The translations under genes and the position numbers were made by a program. Of a stretch of 64,000 nt of DNA, positions 38,011-51,020 are shown piece by piece (within the stretch, counting starts at the first letter, position 1; each line of letters starts with the position of its first letter). This DNA is from Ifrita kowaldi (lineage: Eukaryota; Chordata; Aves; Passeriformes; Cinclosomatidae). The stretch is taken from contig VZRS01002658.1 of NCBI GenBank assembly GCA_013398055.1, forward strand, positions 47,732-111,731. Reading direction: 5' to 3'. Under the pieces are notes generated by a model. That model saw nothing but the letters and a program-made list of their open reading frames with translations, searched no databases and had not been told where the DNA came from.

Positions 38011-39865
38011 CACTGCCACTGGAGTAGCATCTCTTCAGAAATAACGTCCCATTTTATCTCGTTGTTTCATAGTCTTAATAGTGGTTTGCTTGTAATTATT
38101 GTTGGATGTGTGGGTTTTTTAATGACTGAAGAGACAGAAATGATAACATAAACAGTGAAGGTTGTGAGGTAGATAGTCCTTGATTTGTTTAACAACAAGT
38201 ATGTTGTCAGAAGTGTATCTGAGAGAAATGTAGTAGCAACTATGCATCAGTGATAATCTATAGGACAACATTAAAAGTAGCCCTTCAAACAAGGGATGTT
38301 TTGGATATACTTCTTCTGTTTGTGTTTACAGAAGGAGATCAGATTAATGTGTCCTAGAAATCTAACTCTTTCAGTAGCTATATCCTTTAATAACATTGAC
38401 AGCAGAGCTTGCAAAGAAAAGCAATAAATCAGTTTGAACAGTTTGTTTGGGGTTTTTTTATTTGAGAAGTGACATTGTAATTTCAGTCTTCACAGTAAGT
38501 AAGATCAGTTAACTGACCTGATAGAAGCACACTTCAAAAAATCAACAGTTTTGTGTTCAGATAGTTAGCTTATCTGATTCTTCCTGTGGTTGTACAGCAG
38601 TTAGGGCCATTGAGAGTTAAATATAGCTGGGAAAGCAGGGCTGTCTCTTTTGACCAGATTAGGTGTAAGATGAAGAAGTAAGATTGGGATCACAGTTCCT
38701 GCTCAGTCACCCTTTTCAAGTTCCTGGTCTAGCTGCTGAGGCACTCAGATCGAAGTGCCATAAAAGGTCTGTTCAGCTTTCAATATTCAGAGCCAAGACA
38801 GTGCAGCAGAACTGGTATAACTGCATGGTTCCAGATGGAAATCTAAAAAACCAAAGCCACTCACTTTGGGTCTTGCATAGAAACAATGATGTAAGTATCA
38901 CTGGGGAAACTGAAAAATAATGACAGTTGTAGGTATAGAGAAATACTTTGAATGTCAAAGGTGAAGTTGATATAAGTACAGACATTTTCTTTTGAACACA
39001 AGAAAGTATTCTTTGAAGTTCATCTCTAAGTCTTCCAATGTCATAGCAAGTATTCCACTGTAATTTCCTCTTCTTGCTCTCTGGTGGGACCATCAGTTAA
39101 GGAAAATTTACATGTAGAAAGCTTTGTCACTCAGTTATAAATTTGCTTTTATGCTGTGTTGTGGGAATGTCCTGGCACTGGATCAGTGCCATATATCTGT
39201 ATGCCATATGCTATACCTCCATTAAGTGAAAGAAAACATTGCTGTTTTTCGTAACTTTGTATCATCGTTTGGTAAATGTGCTGTCAGTACAGTGGAAAAA
39301 GTAAATCCCCGTGACATCTCTTAATGCTGGCCACAGGCTTTTGAGAATGAGACTTTGCCTCTTACCGCCATGGAGGTGTTGTTCATATGTTGTTCAAATG
39401 TTGTCACGTTTTTTACTCTTGTCATAATAGTATAATTTGAAAATTATAAAATGTGCTCTCTACTTCATGACAATGCACTACTAATACTAACCAGAGGATT
39501 CCATTTAGAAAAAAAATTAGTCGAGTCTGTAAAGTAATAGGCCCCTACTCTCACAGTTGGCGATGTTAATCTTTCATGGCGCTGTACGAAGAAGCCCCTA
39601 AAGCAACATGATGATCTTTTGTAATATTTTAGTCACGTTAAAATGTTCAGTTGGCATGCTGCCTGTTCACAGGATGTTTTCCTCCTTTTACTAACTAGAT
39701 GCCAAGCAGTGATTCATTTAAGCTGGCATCATGAATTGCTACGGATATCAGCTCCTGAAGAAAGTCTGTGCATTTTTAGCAACATTGGTACATTAATCTG
39801 AATTTTCTTTGCTGTAGTAAAATCTAATCTGTCCATATAAATAAAAAAATTTAGCCTCCTTTTTT

Positions 39866-40005
39866 TGTCATGGTTTTACCAGCCATTGACCAAGCCCCAC
39901 AAAACTGTTCGCTCACTCCCCCACCAGCAGGATCAGGGAGAGAATTGGAAGGGTAAAAGACAGAAAACTTGAGGGATGAGAAAGAGACAATTTATTAGGA
40001 AAAGT
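39866..40005 (-). mobile_element. ERVL-like LTR fragment, antisense
   Basis: It starts TGTCATGGTTTTACCAGCC and continues with CGCTCACTCCCCCACC, GGGAGAGAATTGGAAGGG and a segment with GACAATTTATTAGGAAAAG. This is the complement of the 3' end of the same LTR family as at 2971-3591. Only the last 140 or so bases of the LTR can be followed; beyond that similarity is lost. Confidence 0.8.
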
Positions 40006-41721
40006 CATGCATGTAAACAAGATTTTTGCAGTAGCCTGACCTCTTACACTTACTTTTTGCATTTAGAATTTTTACAGACAAATCAGTGCACATTAAGGAT
40101 TTGTGACCCTAAAAATGTCAGCTCAAGACTTTGGTGGATGTTGTTTTATGATGGCTATTTTGCCATAGTACCTGAGGGTCCTGGCTGAGAAATGAAGTTT
40201 CACTGATCTAGGAATTTCACAAACGCATGGCAGAATTATTCCAGTCCAATAGAGTTTTCGGTCTAAACACAGTGCAGGAACTAGAACTTGGACACATAAA
40301 CTATTAGTGTCAAATGCAATGAAACAAAAAGACAGTATTGATGATATTAAGTTTTTAACATAAAAATTTAAATAAGGGGATGGTTCTACTTGCATGTATG
40401 AAAGTTTCCTCCTAATTGCAAAGGATCTGCCTGTTGAGAAAAGCAGTTCATGATGGAGATGGGCCAAGCTCTCCAAAGAGTTTATAAATGTTAGCTAGTG
40501 CTTAGGTAGGATCACTTAAGCAGGGGTTTACATCTCAAGTGTGTGGAGGAGACCTATTAAATTCTTCTATTATAACAATATTATGCCGCTCTCCACATTT
40601 TCCACAGTCCCTGCTGTTTCATATTGGTTTGCATCCAACCTCTCCCATCTTCTCCTGTGGCACAAACCTACATTTGTATGTTTTCTGTGTTCCAACATAG
40701 CATGAAGACTATGTATGTGTTTGAGGAGAGACATAGATCAGTGTTTTAGTTTGAGCAGAAAGGCTCACAGGTCTTACTATTGCCTTCAAGTATATTTTCA
40801 GAGACAAGTACTTAAATAGGATAAAAGGATAAAAGCAAACGGAAAAATAGCCAGAAATTATAGTTAAAGGAGTCCAGGGAAATCGAGGTTTGACAAAGAA
40901 TGCCATTCCCTGTTCAGAATGGCTGAGACCAATGGGAATTTGATAAAGGCAATGGTCCTGGCTTAATTCAAAGTCTCATTTTCAGGTCTCATTCAAAATT
41001 GATTTAGAGATAGTTTATCAGATCTTTGGCTCTCTAAGATGAGAGAAGAGCAGAAAAAATATCACAAGGAATGAAGATAAAGTAAGCTCTTTTAACAAGA
41101 ACACTCTCAGTGAAACTTTCACAGAAGATATTCTAAAGTCTGGTCAAAATGCAATAGATTTTTTTTAAAGCTGGACAGACCTTCCAGTACTTGATACTTG
41201 GAGTATCACCTGAAGAGACTTGGGTGTCTAAATCTGGATATGTAAAAATTTCACCTTAAAGTACAGGCTTAAGGTAGAACATAACATATATTTATGAATC
41301 CATTCAATGTATTTGTATGAGCAGACACACTCAAATACATATAATAGTGGTTTGCAGGTTTTCAGTAGTAAACATACTCCAGTGTTCATCCAAACCTACA
41401 TTTTTTATTCTCAGTATTGACTACCATATTGTAATAATCCTGGAATTCTGAAAAATTGCCCCCAGCAATGGAACAGCATTTTCGACTGCTCTGATGAGAA
41501 TTGCTGTCTTGTTGCAGTCGTAGAGAGGAAGGACATACTGCATTCCTCAAGAATCTCCAGTTCTCTGCTTTACTGACTTTTACTACAAATCCCTTTTTTT
41601 TTTTAATGGGTGTGGTATTTGTTCTTAAATGAAGTAGACATATATAATTGCAAGGTTTGTTTATTCAGTTGTTATTACTACTGATAATTCTTACAGTGCA
41701 CATTGTTCTCCTGTTTTTTAG

Positions 41722-41830
41722 GGTATCACATTTGAAGAATTTAGATCATTTTTTCAATTCTTGAACAATCTAGAAGACTTTACAATTGCGATGCAAATGT
41801 ATAATTTTGCAAGTCGTTCCATTGGTCAAG
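41722..41830 (+). CDS. MICU3: MICU3 exon 12
   Basis: Codons 324-359 plus one base: GITFEEFRSFFQFLNNLEDF then TIAMQMYNFASRSIGQ, matching mammalian GITFDEFRSFFQFLNNLEDFAIALNMYNFASRSIGQ. The acceptor is CTGTTTTTTAG and the donor GTAAGT. It ends in phase 1, within the aspartate codon completed by exon 13. Confidence 0.97.
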
Positions 41831-42794
41831 GTAAGTATCTGTATTTTTACAAAAATCCATTGATACCCATATAGAACTGTTGACAAAAATGCAAATATGT
41901 TTTGTATTTCCTAGTTTGTAATCTCAATATTTCCAGTGAAAGGCTAAAAATGATAGGACTCCAGCTTTGAGAGGAGAAGGCTTGGTCATATCATGAGAGA
42001 TACTGTGCGAAGTCATGTAAGTGGTGGACAAGCTGAATGCAGAATAGTTGTCCATCAAATCCTACAATACGGGAGTTAAGAAGCACTCGATGACACCAAT
42101 GAGAGATTAGATTAAAGCAAACAAAAGCATTTCTTTACACAGTGAGCATCTGAAACTTGGCCTTCTACAAAAGCTGTAGAAGAAAACAGTGTCACAAGGT
42201 CTGAAGAGAAGTCAGACAGATTTTTAACAAATCAGTAAGTGGGTACTGAAAGAACTAGGCATGTATGACCTACTAAAATCCTTAATAAAACAGTTGTGAT
42301 GCTTGGGGAGTGCAAGGTGAGCAATATGCAAAGTGGTCAGACTTGCGTGCTCTCCTCAAGTAGCCTCCCCATGGGTCTGACCCAGTAACACCAGCATGGT
42401 CCTACCTCATGTGCCCTTACCAAGGGATTGAATCATTTTCTCTGTGCTCTATTTCTTGGGTTCAGTTTTGTGTCAAATAAGTAAATGTCATGTATGTGAC
42501 ATAGGTTTAATTATAATATGTTTTTCTAATTTTGTTATTGCACATAGTATATAGTATATGGACTGTTATCTTCTGTGTAAAACAATTGGCACCAATTAAG
42601 CAGTGTCATTTTATGTCAGTTAATAACTACTTAGTTTAGAACTGTGATATTCAGTCCTAATTTTCACTTCTTATTTTTTGAGTATTTAAATGTGAACAAG
42701 TTAAAAGTTTACTTGTATTTCATAATGTGCTGTTCACAAAGTACCATTAAATTCACTTTTTAATTTTTTTTTTTCTGGTGTTCTCCTTATGCAG
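41831..42794 (+). other. MICU3: MICU3 intron 12
   Basis: Intron of 0.96 kb. Its middle part (about 42085-42420) resembles an old degraded LINE; the rest is unremarkable. It ends with a T-rich tract and TTATGCAG. Confidence 0.85.
42085..42420 (+). mobile_element. Possible ancient CR1/L3-like LINE remnant
   Basis: The order of motifs recalls the 3' part of old amniote CR1/L3-type LINEs: AAGCATTTCTTTACACAGTGAGCATCTG, then a segment like 'GTCAGACAGATTTTTAACAAATC', and GGGTCTGACCCAGTA near the end. Divergence is high and no boundary is sharp, so this call rests on pattern memory only. Confidence 0.4.
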
Positions 42795-42952
42795 ATGAAT
42801 TCAAGCGTGCTGTGTATGTAGCCACAGGTGTGAAGCTTTCAGCACATTTGGTGAACACAGTGTTCAAGATTTTTGATGTCGACAGAGATGACCAGTTGAG
42901 TTACAAAGAATTTATTGGCATTATGAAAGACAGACTCAATCGAGGATTTAGG
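42795..42952 (+). CDS. MICU3: MICU3 exon 13, second EF-hand
   Basis: Codons 360-412: DEFKRAVYVATGVKLSAHLV, then NTVFKIFDVDRDDQLSYKEF and IGIMKDRLNRGFR. The second canonical calcium loop is DVDRDDQLSYKE (codons 387-398), with D-x-D-x-D and glutamate 12 intact. The C-terminal helix IMKDRLNRGFR follows. The acceptor is TTATGCAG and the donor GTAAGG. The exon ends in phase 0, which matters for the choice of last coding exon. Confidence 0.97.
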
Positions 42953-45774
42953 GTAAGGATTCTAATTTTTATACTTATCTTAGTTGACTTCGCTGCTTAC
43001 CACTACTGTAGCATCTGTAGATGTCAAACCAGCAGTGCATATGTTTAAAGACATACTGAAGCAATCTGTAAGATAAAATCCTTCTTAAATTCTTAATTTT
43101 TTTTGTTAGAAAGCAATACTTAGAGGACATGATGTGCCTTTATAGTGGGCAAACCAAATAGGAGATGAGAAATCCCTGTACGCTGTCATTTCGTCTGTAT
43201 TGTGTGATTAATAGATTAGCATTAAGAATTTTAACAAGGGCAGCAATTATCTCTGTATTGCTTGCAGAGAAAAGAGAATTTGTCTCTCTCAAGCTCAGGA
43301 AGTTTAGTTAAAAGTCAACTCTAAAGGCTCTTCTAAGACATATAAAATACCAAGTGCTCATAATGACAGTTGGAAAGAGTTGCAGCAGAAGGTAGTTTTA
43401 ATTTTCAAATAAAGAATTAGTGAAGTGGTGTTGAACAATGCTATGTTCCAGTCCAGAGTTGATTTTAATAACTAAACCCTGTATCTAATATATTCAAGTA
43501 TAATAAGCTAGAGGGCAGGAAATTACTTGTAGTCATTTTTTTTCTTCATATGACTGGTGATAACATTTTTAACTAAATGTAAAATGGTGTTCTAACAACC
43601 TTATTGCTTTAGTGCTTAGACATAAATCTTAAAGTGTATTATGGTTCCTAAAGTCACATTTCAATATGTTATTTCTGTAATTTTAGTTAATTTTAGTTAG
43701 CTTCCTACATGTATTTTTAGAACTTTCTGTGAAGTGGTGTTGAGTCTAATAGTTGACTTGTTATTTCTGTAATATTATGACCAAACATAAAACGTGGATA
43801 ACAACCACTCCATTTGTAACCAACTTATTTCCTTGTTGGTCCTCAATTCCTTTTATTATGGTGTGGTAATGATGATTGTTTCACAATTGTTTCAAGCTGT
43901 TCAGCTATATGTTTTAACTGTTTACTAATTGTAAGTGTGCAGTGTATGTTAATTTAACCAGAAAACAGTCTGCTTACTAAGTAATTCTTGTAATTGTATT
44001 ACGTTTCTGTTTCACAAAATGCATGACAGAAATCACATACAATTCTTAAAAATCTATATCATCCAGCACTATTCAGTCTTATGTGTGTATGCTGCTTTTG
44101 CCTGGACCACTATAAAATATTCCAGTGGACTGCAAAATAACTATAAAGAATGGCCAATATTCAGAAGAATAATAGTCTTTCATAAATTATAATCTAATTT
44201 AAGTTAAATACTAGAAATCTCCTGGATTACATAGGAGATAATTGTGATTTGGTCCTGTTATTCAGTTAAATGCATTCTCTTCACTAATCAGTAGTATTCT
44301 AAGACAATAACAGTACTAAACTGAGGAATTACAATTTCCAGTAAGTTTTCGTAACTGTCACACAAACCAAATTTTTCCAAGAGTGGATAATAGTAAAAAT
44401 TCTGCAAAAAATTTGCTTTCATAAAAAAAAAAATCTGCAAAAATTTTGGCTTAATAAACATCTCCCACCCGCTGCAGTCTTGGTTTAGAATGAAAAGTAG
44501 AAAAAAGCCTAAGAGCCTTTTTCCCAGATGGTGGGAAGTGCCATTAATTGTTTCCTATTGTTTGTACATTAAAAGTTACAGAGTATTTAATGTGTCCAAA
44601 ACAAGTAAAACTTTGCCCTCTTGCTCCTACAATGTGGAGGGCTCAAATGTCATCTTGCGCTAAATCAAAACTAACAAATCACTAATCTTTTCTTTTTCAA
44701 TAACTGTATTTTGAATCCCTATTCAAAGATGCAGTCAGTTCCATTATACAGATGAAAGATCGTAACAGCTTTGGCTTATTCAGTATTTTGTAGCAACGTA
44801 GAAATCTTGGCCATGAGAAATCTGAACCCATTTATGAAGTATAAATGCCTGATTTTAATGTTAAGTGTCCCACAGTTAATGTCTGCCAGTTAATGTAGTG
44901 TCTGATTATCTTTCTAAAAACATCCCAAAAGAACAATTTCAATTAGGCCTAAGATTTGAAGTATGATTATACAATTAATATCTTGTACTTAGCAATTCAA
45001 CCTTTTTAAAAGTTGTTTCACTAAAACGTTTGCCCAGAATCTTGAGGGCATTAGAATTTGGTACTGGGACCATGTATTTTAGAAAAGGGCATTTTTTGGT
45101 TATATAGCCAGACCAAAATAAACCTATTTAAGAGCAAAGAGTTACCCAAGTCCAATGAAAATGCAGTTCTGAAACATCAATCAGTACATACCAGGGTTGT
45201 CCTATTTAAAAGCTTAGCCTTGAACTTACAAACTTCAGGAGGGTCAGCTACTACCTCTTATAAGAACACAAGAAATGTTCATTTTAATACAGATTTTAGA
45301 TACGTTTTTGGAAAAGACTTTACCAAATGAAATTTCTCTTTTTCTGCAATTTAGTAGCTTAACCTGAGACCTTGTTTTTGTTCTAGGGGTTAGAAGCAAA
45401 CTCGTATGCTAAGCTGCCATCAAGTGGTCAGTCAGAGTATTGCCATAAACTTATTAAAAATACTGAAACATGAAAAGCTTTATTTTTGCTTACTGTTTAG
45501 TTAAAATAATTATTTCCCCTTTTTTTTTTCCAAATATAAAAATATATAAGAAGATTCCCTTTCCTTTACAAATTCCATTTTTAAACTGAAAGACTTGGAA
45601 CTTAATGACTAAATGATAAACATTTTGCATAACACATACTGTACTGTATCTCCTAGCTATTTGTCAATTAAAGCCATTTTTTTGTATTTTCATGATACCG
45701 TTGTCTTATGCTTACCCCTGGCTGCCTCCACATGTTGTCTGCATCTGCACACTTCTCCATCTTCTGCTCCACAG
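42953..45774 (+). other. MICU3: MICU3 intron 13
   Basis: AT-rich intron of 2.8 kb, GTAAGG...GCTCCACAG. A 90-codon open frame at 45058-45330 has no recognisable similarity. No repeat family was recognised apart from A-rich patches around 44400-44440. Confidence 0.85.
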
Positions 45775-45849
45775 GGCTACAAACCTATACAGAGGTATAC
45801 TACTTTCAAATCCTGCGTGAGGAAGGAGCTCTATAGCAGATAAATGACG
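45775..45849 (+). CDS. MICU3: MICU3 exon 14, C-terminus and stop
   Basis: Twenty-two codons (413-434), GYKPIQRYTTFKSCVRKELY then SR and TAA at 45841-45843, matching mammalian GYKTVQKYPTFKSCLKKELHSR. The cysteine (codon 426) corresponds to the residue reported to form the disulfide between MICU3 and MICU1 in mouse. A plausible donor, GACG followed by GTATGT, lies six bases after the stop, so the exon probably continues into a separate 3' UTR exon. The exon is 75 bases long and phase 0 on both sides. Confidence 0.95.
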
Positions 45850-48477
45850 GTATGTGTTAGCCACCAGTCTGAGTGTGCTGGCATGCCTGCAGGAATGGCT
45901 GAGTGTTGAACTGTCACTGCTTTGTTTCCTGTTCCAAAACTCAGGAATAGGTTATATGACTGCAAGCAATGTAGTAGCTCAAGGCATCACGTGTTTTTGA
46001 CTGAAGCAATAGAATTTTATCCTGGAGTTGGTAATGACTGATTCACACTGTCACTGTTCTGTAAGCCAGCTGTGATTTTGTGCTGTGTTTGAAATTAGGA
46101 AAAGTATTCTTTCACAGTTTCTGTTGTTGTTTTCTGTCTGTCCTGTTACCTCTTCTTAAGTAATTTCTCAGGTACCTATAGCTAATAAGTATTTACCAAG
46201 GAAGATTGTAGAGACAGATTTTTCTGACTTTTAGTGACTTGATTCTATTTTGATTTATACTGTTACCTTCTTGAAAGCAATAATGTATTATTTCAATTAA
46301 TATATTCAATTAATGCTGTACCAGCAATTTTGAAAAATCAGCACTGTGCCCACACGTGATCACCATGGCTGTTTTCACATATCCACTACATGAATCTCCA
46401 TTTGAATGATTCAGTTGTACTGTGGGTTTTGGTGTAAAAACTGAGGTGCATGTATTCTGTAGCCATATTTGAAACTGTCACACAGTGGACACAGCAGACA
46501 ATGTGTTAGTAGACATTTCTCCTCTTACATGAAGCAAGAGTTTGTTCCTTTGCAATTTAAGGGGTTTTCCTGTTTCCATGTAAAGACTTTGCAGGAGTTG
46601 CTATGAAGGCTGTTGGCTCCCAGATGTATTTTTTACAGAGGGGAGGAGCAAAGAGATGTACACCATGACAAGCAAGGCCCCAATGGCCGGTGGTCTGCTC
46701 TGAGTGACCCTGTGAGGGGTACAGCACATCTCATGCTCCTGAGCCAGCAGGGTTTGACTGTCATTCCCCTGCTGTTTTTAATTCTGAGGCACAATATTAA
46801 GCTGAGATTTTTTTTGTTCAATAACCATCTTCAGTTGGCTTCATAGATTGTCATATTGGCCTTCTGAGTCCTCCTCTGTTCTGTCATATGCCTCTCTGAG
46901 CACTTGTGTCTGGTTAATCCTTCCTTCCTAACTCTGAAATAGCATGTCAGGAAAGCCAAGCGAAGCACCTTGGAACCTCTTTATCTGGGGGGATGTCTGG
47001 CTTCCATCAACAGTGTAAAATCTGAGTCTGTAAGGATGAGAGATGGGGTCTCTTTACCCAGACTGGTAGCCCATCAGCTCTCCAGTCCCACTAGTGTTTT
47101 CTTTTGTAGATCCCTGTGCAAGATAGGCAAGGGAGAGGGAATATATGTGAAGTATTGACCTGTTCGTGTGGCACAGCTTGTCATGTAGCACAAACCATGT
47201 TCTTTGGAACTTCTCAGACCTCTTTTTTTTTTTCAGTGAAGTGTCACATCTTTTGAGCAGGCTGGTTCTTTGAAATTCAGCAGTAGAGATGGCTTGGGGC
47301 GTGTCCAGGGATACACAGCTGGTTTGTCCTGCTAGAAAGATGAGTTTGTTTGATCTGCAAATGCTCTTCCTCCTGTATGTGTAACATTTAGCATTCGTAG
47401 GATTATGTCTTTATTATTTTGATTAACTATTAACACTTTTAAAATTATGCTTCCTTTTTAGTATTATAAACCTCATCTATTACAAACCTAATACTGAAGC
47501 ATTGTACTAATATGTGAGGGACAGAACAGGAAATTTGATCTTAACAAAGCGTCTGGTTTCTCCACCTTACTAATGGGAAGTGTAAATGACAATAAAGTAG
47601 TTTAAACAGCATTTTAGTAATCCAAGTCACTAGTCACATGAGAGGAAAGTCATGGCTTTAGCTTAATCTTTTGACTTTCAAAGCTTCCTTTCTTCTTTTC
47701 TCATGTATTTTTAAAAATAGTTATTAGGAGTACTTTGTCTTTTTGTCAGAACCCACATTGTAGTTGCATGTCAAGTATTGTTTAAACTGTAAACTTTCCA
47801 AGATGTGGAACAGCTCTTGCAGGAAACTGGCAAAATGCTACACAGTCATGATACTTCCCTAATAATTTCAGGGAACGGTAGGTGACCAAGTAGAAGAAAA
47901 TGCAATGTCACAAAGGAATCCAGTATCTAATCAACAAACTTAATAGAATTATCTTGCTGACAGAAAGAGAGACTGTGGTAAAAGCATCAAGTGTACATCA
48001 AAACCTTGTCAGATCTAAATTCAGGCACTAAATTAATTAGTTCATATACTGAGATGATGTAAACTGGGAAAAAATGTACCATGGAGATTTAGAAAGGGTG
48101 ATGTTTCATTCTGTATAAAGTCATTCTCAAAAAAAATGTGAATTATAGTACATCTACACTACCCATTTGGAGACAGAGGAACCAGGTTAGTTGCCAAGGC
48201 GTGGACTTGGCTCCAGGCAACCTCACTGAGTTAATGTAGAGGCTGCTGGTTATTTACCCTGTTGTTCTTCCCACCTGGAGCTCCTGGATGCTAGTAACAA
48301 AAATTATTCTTGTACCCAAGCTTGCTTGAGTAGGTCTGTATCAAATACCTGTTGCTTGTGCACTGAAGAATACAATGTAAGCCTTGTATGTATAAAATTC
48401 CCTCTTCCCTGCTGACACATTAGTTTGCTACTGCTCTTCACTTGAGCAAATGCTGCTTGTCTCTTATCATGAGTCAA

Positions 48478-48536
48478 GATCACAGAATAGTTAAGGTTAG
48501 GAAGGACCTCTGAAATCAAGCCCAGGCATTACAGTG
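48478..48536 (-). mobile_element. Short CR1 3' tail
   Basis: The run with ATCACAGAATAGTTAAGG, GGAAGGACCTCTGAAATCA and AGCCCAGGC is the complement of a typical avian CR1 3' end. Only about 60 bases can be followed, so it is a heavily truncated copy. Confidence 0.8.
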
Positions 48537-50717
48537 ACATAACCAGTTGTTAAGAGTTCCTTTTTGTGCAAAACATTGCATAACTCATAATATTTCTTCA
48601 GATTTGTTGTAAGCTTCTACCAAGGCTTGTTGCAAGTGCCAGTTAATGAAGTGGAAACTTTAGCCAGTGCATGTGAAGTGATTTGGTGAAAATAGTGTGG
48701 AGTAGAACAGAGAGATTTCTGTCTTTGCCATACCTCGTGGAGTGCCAGTGGATTTATATAATTCTAAAAATCATTATTTTCCATTTAGTGTATAAATTGA
48801 AAAGATAATAAAAATGGAATAATTTTATTTGAACTTGAACAATTTCAATGGGTAATTAAATTTCAGTCTGATGTCCAAAAAAGCACATAAATGTACATGA
48901 AATACAAAAATCAGCTGCAACGACATCCCAAAGTTAGGTGCAGTGCAACTACTATTAATTTTTCCAAATATAAATGTACAGTTCATTGTGCTTTGAAACA
49001 TTGTGCTTTTCTATGGTAAATGTAGAACTCTGGTGAAGGAGATTAAGATACTTGGCACGCTTACCACAGATTATACCCTGCTTTGAATCTGCACTCTGAA
49101 AAGCGATAAACAGTACATTGTGCTGTACGTCACGTATCTCTAAAATGCACTAATGCCATTACTCCACAGTGTAAAGAATGCTGTACCCTTACAATAAATA
49201 ATGAAAGTTTCTCCTTGGGGGATAACTGTACAAGCTGTGTGTGGCCCCTGCAGGGCACACAGCCTGACTCGGCATTGGCAGGTACTCCTTTGCACACGCT
49301 ACAGGGAGAACTGAAAAACATGTTTGTAGAGAACTGCCTAACAGAGCATAGAGGAGAACTCTGCTTTGAATGTCTTGTGGAAGGATTACCCAGGAAATTT
49401 CTAACAAAGCCCTTTCAAAGTTAATTTCCAAAAAGAGATGCTAGAGACCAACTTACAAAGGGATTAAAGTCCATCTAAAGTACTGTTTGCTAAACTATTT
49501 GTGTGCTCAGTAACTGTAATAGATACTTAGGCCATAACTGTGATTTTATTGACTACTGAAGTATTGAAAGTAACTACTATATCACAAATGTAAATCTAGA
49601 AATTAATTTCTATGTACTAAGAATTTTCTGAGTATCTTAAGATTTTTTGTATTAAAATAACTGATTTCTAGATGTTCTGAATATTGTAGAGTTTCAAAAT
49701 TTCTGATTAAAAGCTTTTAGGAGGTAATGGTTAATAGCAGAAAAGAGTACCTTGAGACTGACTGAGGAAGGAAATGTCTTTTGAAAAAGACATGAAAAAC
49801 TGATGCATGGATTCAGAACCTCATTTCCAGCCATTTCAACTATAAATTGCTGTCTTTTGTAAACACTTCGTTCTGTCAAGTGAGAATAAATTTGTCACGT
49901 AGCTAATCTTTCTAAAGCTTTTAATTTCTATACTTTCCTAGTACACAGCAATTGAATACATCTATTGTAAAAGATAGCTTTAAAAAAAATGGAAGAGGCT
50001 GTTGCTTACTGTGTGAAGAGACTTTTGCTTACCTCTTCTCTAAAGCAGAGAGGTGAGAGTGTGTGATTAGACACACCTTCCTGACTCATCTTACAAAAGT
50101 ACCTGGAAGTTGCAGAACGTGCACTTTTGATCCTGAACCTGACAAGAAGCTTAGAAACATACCTGGATACAGTGGGAGGAGATTGTTCCAGTGAAATGCG
50201 AAAGCATTGCAGGATGAGTGGACAAATTGTTCCTTCTGTGGATTTGGTGCACTGAGAGTAGATACAACAACAGTGCATACATTAGAAATAAGTAGATGAA
50301 CAGTCAGTGTATTTCAGCATTTCTTTTAATGACTTTCATGAACATTTATCTGAACTTGTTTCATAAAATAATAAATGCGTATCTTAAAGCACAGGTTAAT
50401 AAACAAGATGCTTTTGTTAAATAATGCAGTGCAATTTGCAAGTAATGCATTTTTTCATGAGATTGACTATAAATCTCAAGTAAATTATGCATTCATCTAA
50501 ATATTATTTCTAATATTTCATTTAACATCTGTATCATGTACTACTGTGGATTAGATTGTTTTCTGAATATTTACAACTTCTCTGTACAATTTTATGCTTT
50601 TTAATTAAACAAGATGAAGGATAAGAATAAATAGATGCAGGCTTCACTGTCTAATGGTGGGTTTCACATCTTCACTCAGTTCAACCAAAACAAGGTATTG
50701 GACAGTCTCTCACCATG

Positions 50718-51020
50718 TGTCCCGGTTTTAGCTAAGAGCGAGTTAATTTTCTTCCTAGTACCTGCTACAGTGCTGTGTTTTAAATACAGGATGAGAATAC
50801 TGTTGATGACACACTGATGTACTGGTTGCCATGAGCAGTGCTTACACAGAGTCAAGGACTTTTCAGCTTTTCACCCCACCCCACCTGTGAGGAGGCTGGG
50901 TGTGCACAAGGAGTTGAGAGGGGACACAGCCAGGACCCCAACTGGCCCAAGGGATATTCCACACCATGTGGCATATGCTCAGTATATAAACTGGGAGCAA
51001 AGTGGCTTCTTTCCCCAGTT
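50718..51020 (+). mobile_element. ERVL-like LTR fragment, sense
   Basis: It begins TGTCCCGGTTTTAGCTAAG and continues with GAGTTAATTTTCTTCCTAGT, CAGTGCTTACACAGAGTCAA and GGGACACAGCCAGGAC. It then reaches a TATA box (TATATAAA, 50983-50990) within AGTATATAAACTGGGAGC. This is the 5' (U3) part of the same LTR family seen in antisense at 2971-3591. The 3' part is lost or too divergent to follow. It lies in the inferred intron 14, in the same orientation as MICU3. Confidence 0.85.

Larger units (their letters stand above)
37648..41721 (+). other. MICU3: MICU3 intron 11
   Basis: Intron of 4.1 kb. It contains a pyrimidine-rich CCCTTT tract at about 37947-38010 and an antisense ERVL-like LTR fragment at 39866-40005. 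The rest is unique-looking AT-rich sequence. Confidence 0.85.
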
